Assembly: GCA_001603415.1 (NCBI GenBank)
Contig: LUYY01000051.1
Location: forward strand, 1 to 10,103
From: Bacteroidales bacterium Bact_07
GTDB taxonomy: Bacteria; Bacteroidota; Bacteroidia; Bacteroidales; Tenuifilaceae
Direction of reading: 5' to 3'
Length of the DNA: 10,103 nt
Position 1 is the first letter of the stretch. Every line of letters begins with the position of its first letter. A program made the position numbers and the translations under genes. The notes below the pieces were generated by a model. The model did no database searches, was not told where the DNA came from, and was given only the letters and a program-made list of their open reading frames with translations. Shown here one piece after another: positions 1 through 6,603 of this stretch.

Positions 1-333
1 TTTGTGGTCGATTGGGATAGCATTAGCTACACACCCACCAACAGGGGTTTAAGGCGTTTTTGTATGCCCTTACTTAAGATGGTCAATCATTTTTACAAGA
101 AACCGGTGGGTCGTAAACGATTTATTTGCCACATACCAGGTATGACAACCGTTGGTCGTGGGGTTATAAAGTACCTTAACCCAATGCCCGTTTTCGGACG
201 CTACCTGAACGAGGATGATTTTCTAACCAAAAAGGATTTAGAGTATATTAAAAATTTTTACAGTCAGTATAATTGTGAGCTTACAAAGTATTTCGATAGG
301 CGGGTACTGGAAGGTTATGGATATTATCTATGA
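1..333 (+). CDS. Sulfotransferase-like protein, C-terminal part (5' end outside window)
   Basis: Only the last 110 codons are present; the frame is open from the first base, so the GTG at position 4 is probably an internal valine rather than the start. No catalytic motif lies in this part. The assignment rests on similarity to the complete sulfotransferase immediately downstream. Both share an N-x14-N-[RH]-F segment, followed 17 residues after the second N by Pro-Gly, and both end in Y-x-Q-x-N-x2-L ... G-Y-x-L over the last 24 residues without a gap; the lengths between differ by five residues. Its stop overlaps the next start (ATGA), so the two are very likely translated together. The PAPS-binding P-loop expected at the N terminus would lie left of the window. 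Inference: one of a tandem pair of surface-glycan or lipid sulfotransferases. It could also be a degenerate family member. Confidence 0.72.
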   Translation, partial: FVVDWDSISYTPTNRGLRRFCMPLLKMVNHFYKKPVGRKRFICHIPGMTTVGRGVIKYLNPMPVFGRYLNEDDFLTKKDLEYIKNFYSQYNCELTKYFDRRVLEGYGYYL

Positions 334-1238
334 AATCGCCAATTCTACATATAGGGTATCCGAAAACAGCCACAAAATGGTTTCAGAATGAATTTTATCC
401 CAACGTTTCAGGGGTGTATCCTGTAATGAGAAAGGATGTTTTTGACAGATTGGTTTTTACTGATATTTATTCATACTCACCCGATCACTTCAGAAAGTGG
501 TTAGACCTTGAAGCGGACGACAAAAGAGTAATTGTATGTGATGAAATTTTAGTTGGTGGCTTGGATATCGGTTTTGGGAATGGGGAGTTTGTGATGTTGA
601 TGTCGCAAAGGCTTCATGATACATTCCCCGATTCGCAGGTGGTAATACTCATTCGGAATCAGCATACTGCTTTGGAATCGGCTTACAGCCACTACATTAT
701 GACCGGTGGAACATATTCACCTACCCGATTTTTAAGCATTAGGCCTATGTTCAATAAGCCCTTTATGGGCTACCATCTTTTTAACCCAAAACTTTTTGAG
801 TACGATAAGCTGATAGAGCTATACATCTCGCTTTTTGGGAAGGATAAGGTTCACATTTTTCTGTATGAGGATTTTGCCGAAAATCCCAATCAGTTCATCA
901 CTCTGTTTTGTAATACACTTCAACTCGATGTACCTAAACACCTAACGTTCAACCGAGTTAATACGCGATATTCCTGCATTGCCTTACAAAAACAGCGTTT
1001 CCTGAATCGGTTTACCCTTGGTAATACCCCGTTTAAACAATACTTTATGAATTTCCCTGGCATTTTTCGTATTTCAAGGAGTTTAGCCCTTGCTATCGAT
1101 AAGTATTTTAATTTCCCCAAATATAAATTTGATAGAAATGTGCATCATTGGATTGATTTGCGATATAAGCAATCGAATCAACACCTTTCACAATGGGTTG
1201 CAAAGGAAAAGTTAGCGCGCTGGGGCTACCCTCTTTAA
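330..1238 (+). CDS. PAPS-dependent sulfotransferase family protein
   Basis: A complete 302-residue protein, the usual size for this family, which moves a sulfuryl group from PAPS to a hydroxyl or amine of a sugar, lipid or small molecule. The 5'-phosphosulfate-binding loop is seen at residues 8-19 (IGYPKTATKWFQ). The 3'-phosphate-binding motif is at 104-122, with Arg109 and Ser117 at the canonical eight-residue spacing, followed by the A-Y-S-H-Y segment typical of bacterial members. There is no signal peptide or membrane helix, so it should act in the cytoplasm. The start is the ATG of an ATGA overlap with the upstream paralog, which suggests translational coupling. The acceptor cannot be read from sequence; capsule, LPS or exopolysaccharide sugars are plausible. 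No PAPS-synthesis gene (cysD, cysN or cysC) is in the window, so PAPS must come from elsewhere in the genome. Confidence 0.87.
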   Translation: MKSPILHIGYPKTATKWFQNEFYPNVSGVYPVMRKDVFDRLVFTDIYSYSPDHFRKWLDLEADDKRVIVCDEILVGGLDIGFGNGEFVMLMSQRLHDTFPDSQVVILIRNQHTALESAYSHYIMTGGTYSPTRFLSIRPMFNKPFMGYHLFNPKLFEYDKLIELYISLFGKDKVHIFLYEDFAENPNQFITLFCNTLQLDVPKHLTFNRVNTRYSCIALQKQRFLNRFTLGNTPFKQYFMNFPGIFRISRSLALAIDKYFNFPKYKFDRNVHHWIDLRYKQSNQHLSQWVAKEKLARWGYPL

Positions 1239-1255
1239 CATTGAAGATGTTTTTT
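1237..1255 (+). terminator. Weak candidate terminator after the sulfotransferase gene
   Basis: AACATT (1237-1242) can pair with GATGTT (1246-1251) around a GAA loop, with one G-U pair, and a run of T follows (1250-1255). The stem is short and AT-rich, so termination here would be leaky at best. Its position between the sulfotransferase stop and the promoter-like box at 1311 supports a transcription-unit boundary. Confidence 0.3.
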
Positions 1256-1310
1256 ACCAAGTTTCACACAAAAACTCGCCCAGTGTGGCAGAAATCACAA
1301 GAAAAATATG

Positions 1311-1318
1311 TAATTTTG
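1311..1318 (+). promoter_or_regulatory. Candidate Bacteroidota -7 promoter box upstream of the sigma-54 regulator gene
   Basis: TAATTTTG matches the Bacteroidota vegetative -7 consensus TAnnTTTG exactly and lies 17 bases before the ATG at 1336. Only a poor -33 candidate (GTGTGG, about 1283-1288) is seen. Transcription would begin near 1323, leaving a leader of about a dozen bases. The 97-base gap it lies in holds nothing else clear except the weak terminator at its left end. Confidence 0.45.
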
Positions 1319-1335
1319 TCAGTTAACGAATCGAA

Positions 1336-2580
1336 ATGGAAGTTCAAAGCATTAAGCAACGATTTGGAATAATTGGCAACTCTCCGGCATTGAATCGAGC
1401 CATCGACATTGCACGGCAGGTTGCACCTACTGACCTTTCGGTACTTATTACCGGTGAGAGCGGTACGGGTAAGGAGGTGTTTCCGCAAATCATTCACAGC
1501 TATAGTGCTCGCAAGCACGGAGCATACATTGCCGTTAACTGCGGGGCCATTCCCGAAGGGACAATTGATTCGGAGCTTTTTGGGCACGAGAAAGGAGCTT
1601 TTACCGGAGCTACCGATAGCCGCAAGGGTTACTTTGAGGTTGCCGATGGCGGCACTATTTTTCTCGATGAGGTAGGTGAACTCCCTCTATCCACTCAGGT
1701 TCGCCTACTAAGGGTACTTGAAACTGGCGAATTCATTCGGGTTGGCTCGTCGAAGGTTCAAAAAACCAATGTACGCGTGGTTGCTGCTACAAATGTAAAT
1801 CTTGCTGATGCAATTACCGAAAATAAGTTCCGCGAGGACTTGTACTACCGATTAAACACTGTTCCCATATACATACCGCCACTCCGCGAGCGGCAGGAGG
1901 ATATTCCCTTACTTTTCCGCAAGTTTGCCACCGATTTTGCCGAAAAGTACCGTATGCCAGCAATAACACTCGACGATGAAGCACGTAAGGTTCTTGTATC
2001 GTATTACTGGCCTGGGAATGTTCGTCAACTTAAAAATGTAACCGAGCAAATATCGATTATTGAGCAGAAAAGAGTGATTGATGCTGAAACGCTCATGCGT
2101 TACCTGCCCGACTATAATGCCACGCGTTTACCAACCCTTTTCCACAAAAAGGGAGTGGTGGATGAGCAAACCTTTGCCACCGAGCGTGAAATACTGTATA
2201 AGGTACTTTACGATATGCGGAGCGATATGAACGAACTCAAAAAGCTGGTTTTCGACCTTATGCGTAATGGGGTTGTTTCACCAGATCACATACGTTCCTC
2301 GCCGGTATTTCAGGATTTCAGTGCAACACCCGTTGATCCAATTATATCATCAACCCCACCTCGTGTAAACGAGAGTAAGTCGTTTGTAAAGGATTTGAAT
2401 GATATTCAGGATACCGAGGAGATTCAAGAGGAAACCCTTTCACTGGAGGAAAAGGAGAAGGAGTTGATTGTAAAAGCGCTTGAAAAGCATAATGGCCGCA
2501 GGAAATCGGCTGCAAAAGAGTTAGGCATTTCGGAGCGCACGCTTTACCGTAAAATTAAGGAGTACGATATTAACCTTTGA
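1336..2580 (+). CDS. Sigma-54-dependent transcriptional regulator (AAA+ enhancer-binding protein) without sensor domain
   Basis: 414 residues. The AAA+ domain starts almost at the N terminus (about 10-250): Walker A GESGTGKE at 40-47, the sigma-54-contacting GAFTGA loop at 87-92, Walker B GGTIFLDEVGEL at 105-116, arginine-finger region with Arg166 and Arg172, and sensor II WPGNVRQLKN at 225-234. A linker (about 250-365) contains a charged helical segment near 275-310. The C terminus (about 368-414) is a Fis-type helix-turn-helix ending in ISERTLYRKIKEY. The protein should hydrolyse ATP to open sigma-54 promoters. It has no receiver, PAS or GAF domain, so its activating signal is unknown; partner binding or expression level are possibilities. 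All catalytic motifs look intact. It is followed almost without a gap by lptE, a gene order I recall as recurrent in Bacteroidota. Its target promoters cannot be determined here; I saw no convincing -24/-12 site in the window. Confidence 0.95.
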   Translation: MEVQSIKQRFGIIGNSPALNRAIDIARQVAPTDLSVLITGESGTGKEVFPQIIHSYSARKHGAYIAVNCGAIPEGTIDSELFGHEKGAFTGATDSRKGYFEVADGGTIFLDEVGELPLSTQVRLLRVLETGEFIRVGSSKVQKTNVRVVAATNVNLADAITENKFREDLYYRLNTVPIYIPPLRERQEDIPLLFRKFATDFAEKYRMPAITLDDEARKVLVSYYWPGNVRQLKNVTEQISIIEQKRVIDAETLMRYLPDYNATRLPTLFHKKGVVDEQTFATEREILYKVLYDMRSDMNELKKLVFDLMRNGVVSPDHIRSSPVFQDFSATPVDPIISSTPPRVNESKSFVKDLNDIQDTEEIQEETLSLEEKEKELIVKALEKHNGRRKSAAKELGISERTLYRKIKEYDINL

Positions 2581-2582
2581 TT

Positions 2583-3098
2583 ATGTTGAGTAAGAAGATT
2601 TTTTTGCCCCTACTTATAGCATTAACGTTGCTAACCCAGAATAGCTGCAAGGTAAGCTATACCTTTAGCGGAGCATCCATTCCGCCCGAAGCTAAAACCT
2701 TTAGTGTTCAGCTATTCCAAAACCTTGCAAGCATTGTGAACCCTACGCTGGCAAACTATATTACCGAGGAGTTAAAGAACCGGTTTTTAACCCAAACCCG
2801 TTTAACTCCCGTAGCCGATTTTGGCGATTTTGCCTTTTCCGGACAAATCGTAACCTACGATGTATCGCCAACCGCAATTCAGGGCGATGAAATTGCTGCT
2901 CAAAACCGCTTAACCATTGCCATTAAGGTTAAGTTTGTAAATGCCATCGACCCCAAGCAAAGCTTCGATAAGACCTTCTCGCAGTATGCTGTTTTCAGCA
3001 GCAGCCAAAACTTTACTCAGGTAGAGCAAGCCTTGGTTCAGGAAATTGTTGAGAAGTTAATCGACGATATTTTTAATGCAGCGGCATCAAATTGGTAA
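2583..3098 (+). CDS. lptE: LptE family outer-membrane lipoprotein (LPS assembly)
   Basis: 171 residues from the ATG at 2583, two bases after the stop of the regulator gene. A TTG at 2577 overlapping that stop (TTGA) would add two residues and is the less likely start. The N terminus is a lipoprotein signal: two lysines, a hydrophobic stretch, then a relaxed Bacteroidota-type lipobox TQNSC with Cys22 as the lipidated residue. The mature part matches the Bacteroidota LptE family: a segment around SYTFSGASIPPEAKTFSV, an N-P-T-L-x2-Y-I-T-E-E-L-K helix, and a following D-F-x-F-x-G-x-I-x2-Y strand. LptE plugs the LptD barrel in the outer membrane, which places LPS in the outer leaflet. Co-transcription with secG fits an envelope-biogenesis operon. 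Confidence 0.9.
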   Translation: MLSKKIFLPLLIALTLLTQNSCKVSYTFSGASIPPEAKTFSVQLFQNLASIVNPTLANYITEELKNRFLTQTRLTPVADFGDFAFSGQIVTYDVSPTAIQGDEIAAQNRLTIAIKVKFVNAIDPKQSFDKTFSQYAVFSSSQNFTQVEQALVQEIVEKLIDDIFNAAASNW

Positions 3099-3101
3099 AC
3101 C

Positions 3102-3905
3102 ATGGACAAGCAAAGCTTTATTAACCTGTTGGACAAGGGCAGCAAGGGTAATGTAGCCAACCTCGATGAGCTAAATGAGTTGGTGAGTAAATACCCTTAC
3201 TTTAGCGCTGCCCGATCGGTTTTACTCCAGCAAATGTTCGTTGCCGACAAAGAACATTTTAGAATTGAGTTGCCCAACCAGGCCCTTTTTATACCCGATA
3301 GGCGTTATTTTGCCTCGCTTATTTCGGAAATCGAAAAATTACACAATACAACTAAAAATGTTGAGGTTAAAACCGAGACCGACAAGGTAGAGTCAAAACC
3401 GCAAAATATCGATGTAAAACCTAACGTAGAGGAAACTTTACCAAAAACGCCCAAAAAACGTGGCCGCCCTCGTAAAAAGAGCAGTGATACCGAAAGCACT
3501 TTGGAACTTTTAGGGAATGATGAAAAGCCAACAAAAACCATAATTCCCGATAGTAAACCATCACCAGCTGACGATACCGATATACTTGAGTTAATCCAGA
3601 GCGATAATGGAACAGGAGCAGAACCGATTGATCTTATTGATAAATTTATTGCCGAGCAGCCGAAAATCCCACGCCCTGAAACACCCCCAAGAGGAGCCCA
3701 AAGCGATGGCGTGGTTGACATATCGGTTAACTCGGTTATAGAGCCCGATGAGCTCGCAACCGAAACTTTAGCCGAGATATATGCCCTTCAGGGATATATT
3801 GATAAGGCAATTTCGGTATATGAAAAATTGCGTTTGAAATATCCAGAAAAAAGTAGTTACTTTGCCGATCAAATTCAAAAGCTTAAAAAGCAACAACAAG
3901 GATAG
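3102..3905 (+). CDS. Conserved Bacteroidota protein with AT-hook-like motif and C-terminal TPR-like repeat
   Basis: 267 residues, no signal peptide or membrane helix, starting three bases after the lptE stop. Three parts are visible. The N-terminal region (1-80) is helical and looks conserved (LVSKYPYFSAARSVLLQQM, then a P-D-R-R-Y-F motif). The middle (85-205) is low-complexity, rich in Lys, Glu, Thr and Pro, with a KKRGRPRKK stretch at 118-126 resembling an AT-hook, and a LIDKFIAEQPKIPRPE segment at 178-193. The C terminus (218-262) carries a TPR-like hairpin (ETLAEIYALQGYIDKAISVY). I recall proteins of this shape in this position between lptE and secG in Bacteroidota, but no function. Scaffolding through the TPR part is the simplest idea; DNA binding through the basic motif is untested. 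The basic motif may instead be an ordinary feature of a disordered linker. Confidence 0.85.
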   Translation: MDKQSFINLLDKGSKGNVANLDELNELVSKYPYFSAARSVLLQQMFVADKEHFRIELPNQALFIPDRRYFASLISEIEKLHNTTKNVEVKTETDKVESKPQNIDVKPNVEETLPKTPKKRGRPRKKSSDTESTLELLGNDEKPTKTIIPDSKPSPADDTDILELIQSDNGTGAEPIDLIDKFIAEQPKIPRPETPPRGAQSDGVVDISVNSVIEPDELATETLAEIYALQGYIDKAISVYEKLRLKYPEKSSYFADQIQKLKKQQQG

Positions 3906-3930
3906 GTTAAACTATAAATTCACATAAGCG

Positions 3931-4260
3931 ATGTTTACAATTATAATGACATTTATTGTGATAGTATCAGTTCTATTGATACTTATCGTATTGGCACAAA
4001 ACCCTAAGGGGGGTGGATTAGCTTCGAACTTTGCAGGTTCCAATCAGATTATGGGCGTACGCCGCACTGCCGATTTTCTTGAAAAAGCTACCTGGACACT
4101 GGCCATTGCACTCGTGGTATTAAGCTTCCTGGCAACCATTACCATGCCAAAGCCTGAGGTTGAACAAAAATCGGCTATTGAGTCGAAGGTTAAGGAAACA
4201 CAACCCAGCGCACTACCAAATTTCCCAATGCCAACTGAGCAAAAGGATAGCGTAAAGTAA
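3931..4260 (+). CDS. secG: Preprotein translocase subunit SecG
   Basis: 109 residues with the SecG layout: a first membrane helix (about 3-22), the conserved cytoplasmic loop QNPKGGGLASNFAGSNQ (23-39) leading to a G-V-R-R-T-A-D-F-L-E-K-x-T-W segment, a second membrane helix (about 53-72), then a charged, Pro-containing tail of about 37 residues. SecG associates with SecY and SecE in the inner membrane and aids SecA-driven export. The tail is longer than the core needs and variable in character. A gap of 25 bases separates it from the preceding gene, with no clear promoter or terminator, so it is probably in the same operon. Confidence 0.95.
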   Translation: MFTIIMTFIVIVSVLLILIVLAQNPKGGGLASNFAGSNQIMGVRRTADFLEKATWTLAIALVVLSFLATITMPKPEVEQKSAIESKVKETQPSALPNFPMPTEQKDSVK

Positions 4261-4276
4261 GTTACGCCATTAAAAA

Positions 4277-4292
4277 CATTGCTTTTGCAATG
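4277..4292 (+). promoter_or_regulatory. Perfect hairpin enclosing the start codon of the DUF1573 gene
   Basis: CATTGC (4277-4282) pairs perfectly with GCAATG (4287-4292) across a TTTT loop, and the last three bases are the ATG start of the next gene. In mRNA the start codon would lie in the stem. This could dampen or condition translation, but six base pairs, two of them G-C, is only a modest structure and may be chance. Confidence 0.35.
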
Positions 4293-4718
4293 AAAAAAAT
4301 ATTTTTTGCAATACTTTTGGGCTCAACCTCATTTTGGGGCTGGGCCCAAAATGTTTTGGATAGTGGGAATGCAAAATCATCCATCCAATTCACTACCACC
4401 GAAATTGATTACGGTTCAATACCGCAGAACTCCAATGGCGAGCGCGTATTTGAGTTTACCAACACCGATTCAAAGCCATTTATACTAACCAATGTGGTTG
4501 CCTCTTGTGGATGCACAGCCACAGAATGGCCTCGCGAGCCCATAAAACCTGGTGAGAGAGGGACAATCACCGTAAGGTACAATACTTCAATCACTGGAAC
4601 TTTTAGGAAGAGTATTAGGGTGTTCACCAATTCAAATGCTGAACCAATTTTACTTATTATTAAAGGTGAAGTTAAACCCAGCAACACCGATAACAATCAA
4701 AAGGAAAACCAAAAATAG
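4290..4718 (+). CDS. DUF1573 domain-containing secreted protein
   Basis: 142 residues. The N terminus is a signal peptide (MKKIFFAILLGSTSFWGWAQ), with cleavage expected near residue 20. The mature region is a single DUF1573 domain, an immunoglobulin-like fold common in Bacteroidota: F-x4-I-D-Y-G-S-I at about 34-44, FEFTNTDSKPFILTNV at about 54-69, the hallmark SCGCTATEWPREPIKPGE at 72-89, and a final strand pair ending in LLIIKGEV. The two cysteines of SCGCT are a family signature. The biochemical role of the family is not established; a periplasmic or surface location is expected from the signal. The C-terminal tail is polar and short. It sits 29 bases after secG and six bases before the aminotransferase, so all three are probably co-transcribed. 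Confidence 0.9.
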   Translation: MKKIFFAILLGSTSFWGWAQNVLDSGNAKSSIQFTTTEIDYGSIPQNSNGERVFEFTNTDSKPFILTNVVASCGCTATEWPREPIKPGERGTITVRYNTSITGTFRKSIRVFTNSNAEPILLIIKGEVKPSNTDNNQKENQK

Positions 4719-4724
4719 ATAACC

Positions 4725-5924
4725 ATGCCAAAGATATCAGAAAAAGGATTAGCCATGCCGGCTTCGCCCATTCGTAAACTGGTACCCTATGCCGAGGAAG
4801 CAAAGCGAAAGGGTCGTAAGGTATATCATCTAAACATTGGACAGCCCGATATTCCTACCCCACAGGTAGCATTGGATGCCGTTAAGAACACCGATTTAAA
4901 GGTTATTGAGTACAGCCACTCGGCAGGGATTGAAAGTTACAGGAAGGGACTTGCCAAGTACTACCAGGGTTTGGGTATCGATATTACCCACAACGACATG
5001 ATAATTACTACCGGTGGTTCAGAGGCAATAACCATCGCCTTTATGACCTGCTTAAATCCGGGTGATGAGGTCATAATTCCTGAACCTTTTTATGCCAACT
5101 ACAATGGATTTGCTGTTCAGGCAGGGGTAATTGTAAAGCCTATTGTTTCCAGAATTGAGAACGATTTTGCTTTACCACCCGTTGAGGAGTTTGAAAAGCT
5201 TATTACACCCAAGACAAAGGGTATTGTAATTTGCAATCCCAATAACCCAACGGGATATCTTTACTCAAAGGAGGAACTGGAGCAACTTGCTACCATTGTT
5301 AAGAAGCACGACCTATACCTATTCTCCGACGAGGTTTACCGTGAGTTCTGCTACGATGGCATAACCCACTACTCGGCCATGATGCTTAAGGGGCTTGAGA
5401 ACAATGTTATTTTGATGGATTCCGTTTCAAAGCGATATAGCATGTGCGGAGTTCGCATTGGGGCACTCATTACCCGCAATAAAGAGGTTATTGCTACCGC
5501 AATGAAGTTTGCTCAGGCAAGGCTTTCGCCGCCTTCGTTCGGGCAAATTGCAGCCGAGGCCGCGCTCAATACACCTGCCGGGTATTTCAAGGAGGTTTAC
5601 GATGAGTATATCAAGCGCCGCAACTTTATGGTTGAGGCACTTAATAGGATGGAAGGTGTTTACTGCCCCAAGCCTAAAGGTGCTTTTTACACTGTAGTTC
5701 GCCTTCCAATCGACGATAGCGATAAGTTTGCACAATGGCTGCTTGAGCATTTTGAATACAATAACCAAACAGTGATGCTTGCACCTGCAACCGGATTCTA
5801 CTCAACGCCGGGATTAGGTAAGAATGAGGTGCGTATCGCCTATGTGCTTAACGTTGACGACCTACGCAAAGCCATGGAGTGTTTAGAGGTTGCCCTAAAG
5901 CAATATCCGGGTAGAACCTTGTAA
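4725..5924 (+). CDS. Pyridoxal phosphate-dependent aminotransferase, class I (aspartate aminotransferase-like)
   Basis: 399 residues, full length for fold-type I aminotransferases. Visible signatures: the NIGQPDIPTP substrate loop (37-46), the ITTGGSEAI cofactor phosphate loop (94-102), NPNNPTG (171-177) with Asn174 contacting the PLP ring region, SDEVY (201-205) with Asp202 and Tyr205, the Schiff-base lysine Lys236 in DSVSKRYSMCGVRIG, and Arg370 in NEVRIAY for the substrate carboxylate. It transfers amino groups between an amino acid and a 2-oxoacid in the cytoplasm. Substrate preference (aspartate, aromatic or other) cannot be fixed from sequence, so no symbol is given. It is last in the operon and has no obvious functional link to secG or lptE. 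A strong terminator follows 20 bases after the stop. Confidence 0.92.
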   Translation: MPKISEKGLAMPASPIRKLVPYAEEAKRKGRKVYHLNIGQPDIPTPQVALDAVKNTDLKVIEYSHSAGIESYRKGLAKYYQGLGIDITHNDMIITTGGSEAITIAFMTCLNPGDEVIIPEPFYANYNGFAVQAGVIVKPIVSRIENDFALPPVEEFEKLITPKTKGIVICNPNNPTGYLYSKEELEQLATIVKKHDLYLFSDEVYREFCYDGITHYSAMMLKGLENNVILMDSVSKRYSMCGVRIGALITRNKEVIATAMKFAQARLSPPSFGQIAAEAALNTPAGYFKEVYDEYIKRRNFMVEALNRMEGVYCPKPKGAFYTVVRLPIDDSDKFAQWLLEHFEYNNQTVMLAPATGFYSTPGLGKNEVRIAYVLNVDDLRKAMECLEVALKQYPGRTL

Positions 5925-5944
5925 AAAGTTAAGATGGACATTAG

Positions 5945-5969
5945 AAAACCCCGATTACTCGGGGTTTTT
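5945..5969. terminator. Bidirectional intrinsic terminator between the aminotransferase gene and ruvC
   Basis: AAAACCCCGA (5945-5954) and TCGGGGTTTT (5959-5968) form a perfect 10-bp stem with a TTAC loop. A T tract lies at the right for the + strand and the mirrored A tract at the left serves the - strand. It sits between two convergent genes, two bases from the ruvC stop, so it should end transcripts from both directions. Confidence 0.92.
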
Positions 5970-5970
5970 G

Positions 5971-6528
5971 TTATTTATTTTTAATGCGTCCGGGATTTTT
6001 TCTAATAAACTCTTCCCAGCTCGAAGCCTTGGCGCCGTTGCTCTCGCCCTGTTCCCCTTGAAAAAAATGACAAACAGCAGCGGCAAGACCATCGGTGGCG
6101 TCTAAGTATTTCTGGTCAAAATCTTTTTCACCAAGAATATTCTTTAGCATAGCCGCAACTTGCTCTTTTGATGCGCTACCAACGCCAGTAATTGCCAGTT
6201 TTATTTTACGGGGAGCATACTCGTAAATGGGGATTGAACGCGAAAGCACCGCAGCCATTGCTACTCCCTGTGCACGTCCAAGTTTAAGCATGCTTTGAAC
6301 GTTCTTACCATAGAAAGGTGCTTCAATGGCTACCTCGTTGGGTTTATACTCATCAACCAGTTGTTGAATCCTTTCAAAAATTACCTTTAGCTTGGTATAG
6401 TGATCGCGGTACTTTGAAAGTTCAATCACGCCTAATACTATTAGCTTGGCATTGTTCTTCCCGCTGCAACGGATAATTCCGTAGCCTAACACATTAGTTC
6501 CGGGGTCAATACCAAGTATGGTGCGCAT
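5971..6528 (-). CDS. ruvC: Crossover junction endodeoxyribonuclease RuvC
   Basis: 185 residues. RuvC is the dimeric, metal-dependent nuclease that resolves Holliday junctions with RuvAB during recombination and repair. The four acidic catalytic residues are present: Asp8 in GIDPGTNVLGYG, Glu69 in VAIEAPFYGKN, and Asp143 and Asp146 in YLDATDGLAAAVCH, with the same three-residue spacing of the last pair as in E. coli RuvC. The segment SMLKLGRAQGVAMAA and the YAPRKIKLAITGVGSASKEQV region are characteristic of the family. The protein extends some 25 residues past the core with a basic tail. No other ruv gene is in the window. It lies 75 bases downstream of the S41 peptidase gene on the same strand, so it may be co-transcribed or have its own promoter; no clear -7 box is seen. 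Confidence 0.96.
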   Translation of the reverse strand: MRTILGIDPGTNVLGYGIIRCSGKNNAKLIVLGVIELSKYRDHYTKLKVIFERIQQLVDEYKPNEVAIEAPFYGKNVQSMLKLGRAQGVAMAAVLSRSIPIYEYAPRKIKLAITGVGSASKEQVAAMLKNILGEKDFDQKYLDATDGLAAAVCHFFQGEQGESNGAKASSWEEFIRKNPGRIKNK

Positions 6529-6533
6529 AGGTT

Positions 6534-6547
6534 AAAGGATAAAGGAT
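6534..6547. repeat. Two tandem copies of AAAGGAT upstream of ruvC
   Basis: The heptamer AAAGGAT occurs twice back to back, five bases upstream of the ruvC start (which lies on the opposite strand), and runs into an A-rich stretch. Read on the coding strand it is a pyrimidine-rich leader. It may be simple low-complexity sequence; no function can be assigned. Confidence 0.5.
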
Positions 6548-6550
6548 AAA

Positions 6551-6596
6551 AAAGAAAATCATAGATATAATTGTATTCCTTCCATACCAATGATTT
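6551..6596 (-). terminator. Weak candidate terminator after the S41 peptidase gene
   Basis: On the - strand, AAATCAT (6596-6590) can pair with ATGATTT (6562-6556), and a T-rich run follows toward 6551. The loop is long (27 bases), although GTAT and ATAC inside it can form an inner pairing. This is far weaker than the other terminators in the window and would allow read-through into ruvC. Confidence 0.25.
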
Positions 6597-6603
6597 CAGC
6601 TGG

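Noticed and set aside
1286..1300. TGGCA upstream of the regulator gene as a possible sigma-54 -24 element
   Set aside because: No GC of a -12 element occurs at the required distance; the bases there are AA. The nearby TAATTTTG box is a better promoter candidate.
2577..2582. TTG start for lptE overlapping the preceding stop
   Set aside because: An ATG follows two codons later and gives a normal lipoprotein signal; the TTG adds only two residues. It is not excluded but is less likely.
3305..3721. Long open frame on the - strand across the TPR-like gene
   Set aside because: It is antisense to a gene supported by its conserved segments and operon position; the product is Ser-rich with no recognisable domain, as expected of a shadow frame.
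4294..4307. Perfect 14-base AT palindrome AAAAAATATTTTTT
   Set aside because: It lies inside the signal-peptide codons (Lys-Lys-Ile-Phe-Phe) and is explained by the AT-rich codons for those residues.
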